Source of the DNA: Galdieria sulphuraria
Lineage: Eukaryota > Rhodophyta > Bangiophyceae > Galdieriales > Galdieriaceae
Length of the DNA stretch: 13,755 nucleotides
Assembly (NCBI RefSeq): GCF_000341285.1
Contig: NW_005178389.1
Location: 1 to 13,755 of the forward strand
Direction of reading: 5' to 3'
Shown here: one piece after another, positions 9,337-13,755 of the stretch
How the letters are laid out: each line of letters starts with the position of its first letter
Numbering within the stretch: the first letter of the stretch is position 1
The notes under the pieces: model-generated
Told to the model about the DNA's origin: nothing
Seen by the model: the letters and a program-made list of their open reading frames with translations, nothing else
Database searches by the model: none
Program-made: the position numbers and the translations under genes

Positions 9337-11310
9337 TTTACAATTCCAAGTAACTAAAACAATGACACTTTTCCGCTCATGCCAACAACGAAGAAAACAG
9401 TAAAAGATAGAAGCAGGAATCATTCTCTTTGTAGAATTGATGACTATGCCATACTGTACTAGGCTCGGGCTCATATTTGTTGTTGTTGCTGTTCTGGTTG
9501 AATTTCAAGTAGTAACGAACGGTTTGATTTTGCTGCAACAATCGAAAAATGTTTTAGGTTCGTGTCAATGTATTTGCAAACCACTTTGATCGTCTGCGTA
9601 TGCTTTCTAGGAATTATTTACCAAAAGTTGGACTTTATCTTCAGAGTCAAACCAAAAACTCTAGTCGGACACGATGACATCAATATGTACACTCGTGTAA
9701 CATTGTAAAAGTTCAACCCATCCTTCATGAGTTTCTTTCAGAGCTACTTTGTATACTATCCAAACGCAAGCTGTTTGCACAAAATGTGAAGTCTCCTTTT
9801 CACTTTTTGACAGCTACAACTACCACTACTTTCAACAGCATGATCTTCAGTGTGTTGGGAAAAAAACAGATCAGCAGCACTCTTGAAAAGGCAAATACTG
9901 TTTCACACAAGTCGCATTGTTTCCCATTCACACCGTACTACTAATGTTACCCTCCTCTTCAACTATATAAGGACCAAATGACGAACTGCAATAGATGCCT
10001 TTCAGAAACACCAACAATACTGGCTCCAACACTATCACTCTTACGACTTACATATCGTTTTAGACATACTTAACCCTCGGTAGAACCATTAATTCATAAA
10101 AACAAAGCGTTTTTCGAAAACGGACTAGTAGCTACAGTCGCCATCGTCACAACTCTTTAACCAGGTGAACACAACCAAGATTTTCAACAGTGTCCTTTTG
10201 CTTGCTTCATTTCATGGTTCCCAACAAAGTGAGTATACTTTGAACTGAAAACTTTTCCCTTGCTATCAAAATACAAGTCTATTCAGCTTTCGTTATCTAA
10301 AGCCCCACATCCATAATATTTCAAAAGACATACTCGAATCAATAGAGAACTGATCTAAAAGCACAACAATACAAACAACCATTAAAAATAAGCAATGATG
10401 GACTCAAGACTTTCCTATGCTATCCTGAGAAATGCCTGTTGCAGAGTTACAGACCGAGTTCTCCATCGTGAAAAGAGTCATATAGAAGGCAAAAAACTAC
10501 TATACGGAATATAATTCTGTGTACTAACTAAAAGACTCAACTGAGAGTCTGACTGGTTTCTTGTTCTTGCAGAATATCTTGGAAATATCAACCCAAAGAC
10601 TGTTTCTCAACAACAGACTACAAGACTAGACTATCAACTGCTAATACATACGCAAAACTGCTCTGAAACAATTATCGATAGAAATAAACAAACTTGTGAA
10701 ACAACTAATTGATTAATCTACCAACACTCAACGACAGCTTAAACTCCTTTGTCTTTGCTCTCTTCTCGACAACGCTTATCTCAAATTTCCATACAAGACC
10801 AAAAGTGAAATAACAAGAAGTGTTGCATAAAGTATATAAACTCCAAAGAGATAATAAAATTTATACATACTAAAAAGAAACTACAGTCTACACGGAACTC
10901 AGAGCTCAGGAATCGATGGACTGTTCTAAAAGAAACATTTGAAGGGCTTAAAAAGAAACGTAGATAATAGAAATTCACTTGTCCAACAAAAACGAACGAA
11001 GAATTCGTTTTAGCAATTAAAGTCTGAAAAGTTTCACTAACAAACTTGAACCAGGTCCACAGACTTGACAACACTCACTGAGCCTTCCCCTTTATCCAAC
11101 AATCAAACCATTATGTTCATTTCTAATTGGATTGTTATGAGAAGGACCGCTATGTATTGTCTCCTTTCACTGGAGATATATTACTTTGAGTGACTAGTGA
11201 GTTTTATGAAAGAAAATATTCCACTTGGAGATATGTAAAAAGGTTCTGGAACAATAAGTGTGCTAGATACAATCAATCTCACATCTCAGTATTGTTGTGA
11301 AACGAGAAGA

Positions 11311-11374
11311 ACAGTGTCGTAACAAAGGTCCTCTCAACTCCCTAGCGACACTGTAGCCTTTTAACAGAGTTGAG
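11311..11374 (+). ncRNA. Candidate H-type pseudoknot (two interleaved stems)
   Basis: Stem 1 pairs ACAGTGTCG (11311-11319) with CGACACTGT (11346-11354): nine perfect pairs. Stem 2 pairs CTCAACTC (11333-11340), inside the loop of stem 1, with GAGTTGAG (11367-11374), outside it: eight perfect pairs. The order is A-B-A'-B', the pseudoknot topology, with connecting loops of 13, 5 and 12 bases. The strand is assigned arbitrarily because the complement folds the same way. This shows pairing potential only. No known RNA family, promoter or terminator defines a gene here, so I give the RNA call low confidence. Confidence 0.25.
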
Positions 11375-11514
11375 TTTGATCAATCTTGTCTCTGCAAGGT
11401 AAATTTCAAACTACTTGTGAGCCTATTTTGATAACAAATCAAGAACGGGTTTTGCTACAACCAGCTTTTGACTCGTTCTCGATCTGAGAACCTTTCTTTG
11501 TTGGTCACTCAAAA

Positions 11515-11532
11515 TTAAGGAAAACTCCTTAA
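11515..11532. other. Perfect 7-bp hairpin, AAAC loop
   Basis: TTAAGGA and TCCTTAA flank a four-base loop. It lies within the cluster of inverted repeats right of 11.15 kb. No T-tract follows directly, so I do not call it a terminator. Confidence 0.4.
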
Positions 11533-11832
11533 AGATGTAAAATGGTCATTTTCCAATTTCACTGACATTTACTCTGTTTGGCTTGCATTGTGAGAGATAG
11601 AACCTTTCCTTCTATGCAAATTACGCTCAAGGAACAATCTTTGTTCGATTACGAGTTATAAAGAAGAATAAATCGTATATTCAACTCTAGAATTGGAAAG
11701 TATACAGAGGACAAGGCTACAACAAAAAACTGTTCAAAGGTTGGAAATACTTTTGACTATACACAAATACATACACAAACTACTTACGATAAGGAGGATA
11801 GAGCCTCAAAAGTTACAAGGGTCACGCTTTGT

Positions 11833-11857
11833 TCTCTACATAAAGAACTTGTAGAGA
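11833..11857. other. Perfect 8-bp hairpin, 9-base loop
   Basis: TCTCTACA (11833-11840) pairs with TGTAGAGA (11850-11857). It lies 20 bases before the next hairpin (11878-11901), and the two could form a pair of stem-loops in one transcript. Confidence 0.4.
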
Positions 11858-11877
11858 GTTTTGACTGGTATAACAAC

Positions 11878-11901
11878 AGTAAAAGTGGTGACGCTTTTAC
11901 T
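11878..11901 (+). other. 10-bp hairpin closed by a GUGA tetraloop
   Basis: AGTAAAAGTG (11878-11887) pairs with CGCTTTTACT (11892-11901) with one U-G wobble. The loop is GTGA, a GNRA-type tetraloop on the plus strand. In addition, GTCAC at 11821-11825 is complementary to GTGAC at 11888-11892, so an alternative longer-range pairing is possible. Confidence 0.4.
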
Positions 11902-13669
11902 TCTCCTTGCACATATATTTCAAGATTCACCTTTCTTTATTACTTTGCCAAGAAGAGATGAAAGATTCTTATTTTTCCATTATTTCTACATTTATATTCT
12001 TTTTTACTAATAGACGAAATTGATCCAATATATTTAAAAGAACAAGACCTTTACCGGTTTGGATAACAACCAAAATATCATTTAAGATTTTGACTCTGCA
12101 AAAGAATCAGATAACTTGTGTTATCTTATTCTGCTGAATATTGCTTGCGAGTTGACGACATTTTTATTCTCTGTAGAGCAACTTGGATAAAAAGGCGTTT
12201 CTCTTCTTTTTCAAGTTTGACTTGTCCCTAGTAGAAATGAACATTTCTTCTATTGATAGACCCGTTTTTTAAACGAAACGTTGGGTTGTCTTTGATTCTC
12301 GTTACCAATATCCAAAAGGAAGCCTCTACTAGTGTACCCATCAGGTTATACTTCGCAAGAGTCTTCTTCCAAGTGCCTAACGCAAGGAACTTTTGTATAG
12401 TGACTCACTTATTCAACGAGCTGATGGTTGAGAATGGAAGAAAAGAGTAGGACTCAACTGCAGCTGAACAAATCGTTCTTTGAATTTGCAGAGCTTTTAA
12501 AAGTTTTACCTTTTTTTATATTGAAAGAAATAATAGCCCTCTTGGAGTTATATCGTTTTAAAGCAGCTTTGTACTTTTTATAGTTTGCTTTCTTGTATAT
12601 CTTTAAAAGTTGTGGTTTTTACAAAGTTTATCGTACAAGAGGATGCAACAAAAGCCTTTAAACCTAAACAGTCATGTTTACCTTCAAAAACACCTCAAAT
12701 ATATAGTCGACTATTGAGGAGAAAGAATTCAACTATGATTCAAATGATATGCAATGACAAGATACGAGAAGAGAGTCGCTAGAATAGACTCAATTCGATT
12801 GAATTGAATTTTTCTTGAAAATATATTTTCTCCTCTTAACAGAATCCACAATATCAAATGCCACTATTTTCAGAGGAGAAAGAAACAGGAGTTATTGACT
12901 CTTACAGAAATTGAGTATTGATGATACACTTGTGTGAGTCAATGTTGTTTCTGAGATTTGATAAAACCACGAGATATTTTGGATCCTTCTTTGCACATTT
13001 GTTTTGCTTTTGTCTTTTGCTATCATCAACTTTTGTAGCTTTAGTGATAAGCTGCTACGTCATGAAAGCGTAAGAAAGGAATTTGGTGATTGCTGAGAAT
13101 AAAGCAGTGCTGTGCTTGCGGGTTTCTGCATTTCTACTAAATAATAATATTTCAACTGGAGCTTTTGAATAGACTACACAAGAGAATGACTTGGTTCATA
13201 CTCTAGTTCCGTGTTTCGAAATGAACCAAAAGTGACGTAAAAACTGTTCCATAAAATACAGAAAATCTAGAGAGAGACGTCTATGGAACAAATTCTTCAT
13301 GAACAATCTATATCACTCGGAACTCTCATGACTACTCTCGAAAATTCTGAAAGAAACTTTCTTATCTATGTGAGAATGGGCCATGTTCAATAGCTTTATA
13401 CTCTCAAAGAGCATAAAAAACTTGTGAAATAAACATTGGCTTCCTTCTAATCCTTCTTGTACCCTATGAGAGTTGCCATTATATTAGCATACGAGAATAA
13501 GAATATCGATAGCGGAAAAAGCCATATTGATCGTTCTTCCATAGTTCAAGTCATCTCAGTCCAAGCCATAAAAGGTATGACATAGTCATCAGTTGATAAA
13601 GAGAAGAAGTTGGATTGGTATCCTTTACTGTTTTCCTTGTTGTTGTTGTGACCGACAAACAGTCAATCG

Positions 13670-13683
13670 TTTATTTATATTTG
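13670..13683 (+). promoter_or_regulatory. TATA-like stretch upstream of the gene start
   Basis: TTTATTTATATTTG lies 43-56 bp before the ATG at 13726. It is the most TATA-like sequence in the last 100 bases and is placed reasonably for a short 5' leader. The region is AT-rich in general, so this is only a positional argument. Confidence 0.3.
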
Positions 13684-13725
13684 TACTCCGAAATAAACAA
13701 AAGATTGTTTAATTTCTCTTTGGCG

Positions 13726-13755
13726 ATGGCGAGTTTGGATGAAAAGTGGGAAGCT
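13726..13755 (+). CDS. 5' end of a plus-strand gene, cut by the window edge
   Basis: The ATG at 13726 is followed by nine sense codons to the last base, reading MASLDEKWEA. The start has G at -3 and G at +4, a strong eukaryotic start context, and the local sequence becomes richer in G and CpG than the DNA to its left. The frame is open upstream to 13600, after a TAA at 13597-13599, but contains no other ATG, so 13726 is the only candidate start in this frame. Ten residues are too few to assign a family. An alternative is that 13600-13755 belongs to an internal exon whose earlier exons are not visible. The gene points away from the repeat array. Confidence 0.45.
   Translation, partial: MASLDEKWEA

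Larger units (their letters stand above)
7641..11080. other. Gene-poor unique DNA, middle part
   Basis: This is 3.4 kb with dense stops in all frames. The plus strand is again A-rich (line 10321-10380 has about 31 A, 9 T, 14 C and 6 G). Visible items are (TTG)6 at 9319-9336, a shorter (TTG)4 at 9477-9488, the palindrome ACGTCGACGT at 8958-8967, and TTTTCGAAAA at 10111-10120. A 97-codon minus-strand open stretch at 11074-10781 begins with TTG, not ATG, and is rich in Phe, Leu and Ser. I see no reliable gene or RNA. Confidence 0.5.
11081..13599. other. T-rich gene-poor DNA with clustered inverted repeats
   Basis: In this 2.5 kb the strand composition is reversed: line 12541-12600 has about 31 T and 13 A, and line 12961-13020 has 28 T and 12 A. 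Open frames are short. Those at 12253-12450 and 12585-12782 on the plus strand begin with ATT and TTG, and I do not accept them as genes. The left third (11.15-11.9 kb) holds several perfect or near-perfect inverted repeats, listed separately. A further hairpin (7-bp stem, GATT loop) is at 12790-12807. I see no known RNA family. Confidence 0.5.

Noticed and set aside
9964-10063. TATATAAGG followed by a 22-codon ORF (9995-10063)
   Set aside because: The ORF is tiny and Thr/Asn-rich. A TATA-like word is expected repeatedly in AT-rich DNA, and the ATG is too close to it for a normal leader.
10781-11074. 97-codon open minus-strand frame
   Set aside because: It begins with TTG, its only ATGs are close to its 3' end, and its Phe/Leu/Ser-rich content is what a T-rich strand gives. 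No domain is recognisable.
11265-12250. A chain of protein-like peptides on the plus strand that can be joined by removing 15- to 60-base GT-AG segments, or by reading through stops
   Set aside because: Similar plausible peptides appear in all three frames, all three stop codons occur in frame, and stop density is not clearly below chance. I judged this to be pattern-seeking and not evidence for tiny introns or a changed genetic code.
12253-12782. Plus-strand frames at 12253-12450 and 12585-12782
   Set aside because: They begin at ATT and TTG, are 65 codons each, and have no recognisable domain or upstream start.

Overview
The window is AT-rich eukaryotic-style DNA. It has no long reading frames, no bacterial gene packing, no rRNA or tRNA, and at most one gene start that I would defend. 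I cannot name the organism. A compact protist, for example a unicellular red alga, would fit a C-rich repeat array beside a gene-poor flank at a chromosome end, but that is a guess.

Region 1 (about 1-2786) is a tandem array of three related units, spaced 1056 bp (units 1 and 2) and 1137 bp (units 2 and 3). Each complete unit has a conserved head, a C-rich and G-poor block built from shorter sub-repeats of about 90 bp, an AT-rich core that is poorly conserved between copies, and a conserved tail of about 150 bp. Unit 3 is more divergent, has a different sub-repeat spacing (130 and 153 bp) and stops inside its C-rich block, which is where the array meets non-repeated DNA. The minus strand of the C-rich blocks carries three canonical G-quadruplex motifs. 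The G-rich strand runs 5' to 3' towards the left edge of the window, the polarity expected if a left chromosome end lies to the left.

Region 2 (about 2787-13600) is a stretch of roughly 10.8 kb with no convincing gene. Stops are dense in all frames. The longest open stretch (7276-7638) is only 120 codons and is also largely open on the opposite strand. Base composition is asymmetric: the plus strand is A-rich and usually richer in C than G from about 2.8 to 11.1 kb, then becomes T-rich to the right. Just right of that switch (11.15-11.9 kb) are several inverted repeats, including two interleaved perfect stems of 9 and 8 bp that could form an H-type pseudoknot. A structured non-coding RNA is one reading. 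Chance is the main alternative.

Region 3 (about 13600-13755) holds the probable 5' end of a plus-strand gene cut off by the window edge. It has an ATG at 13726 in a favourable start context and an AT-rich TATA-like stretch about 45-55 bp upstream. The overall picture is a possible subtelomeric satellite, then a long gene-poor interval, then the first gene pointing away from the repeats.
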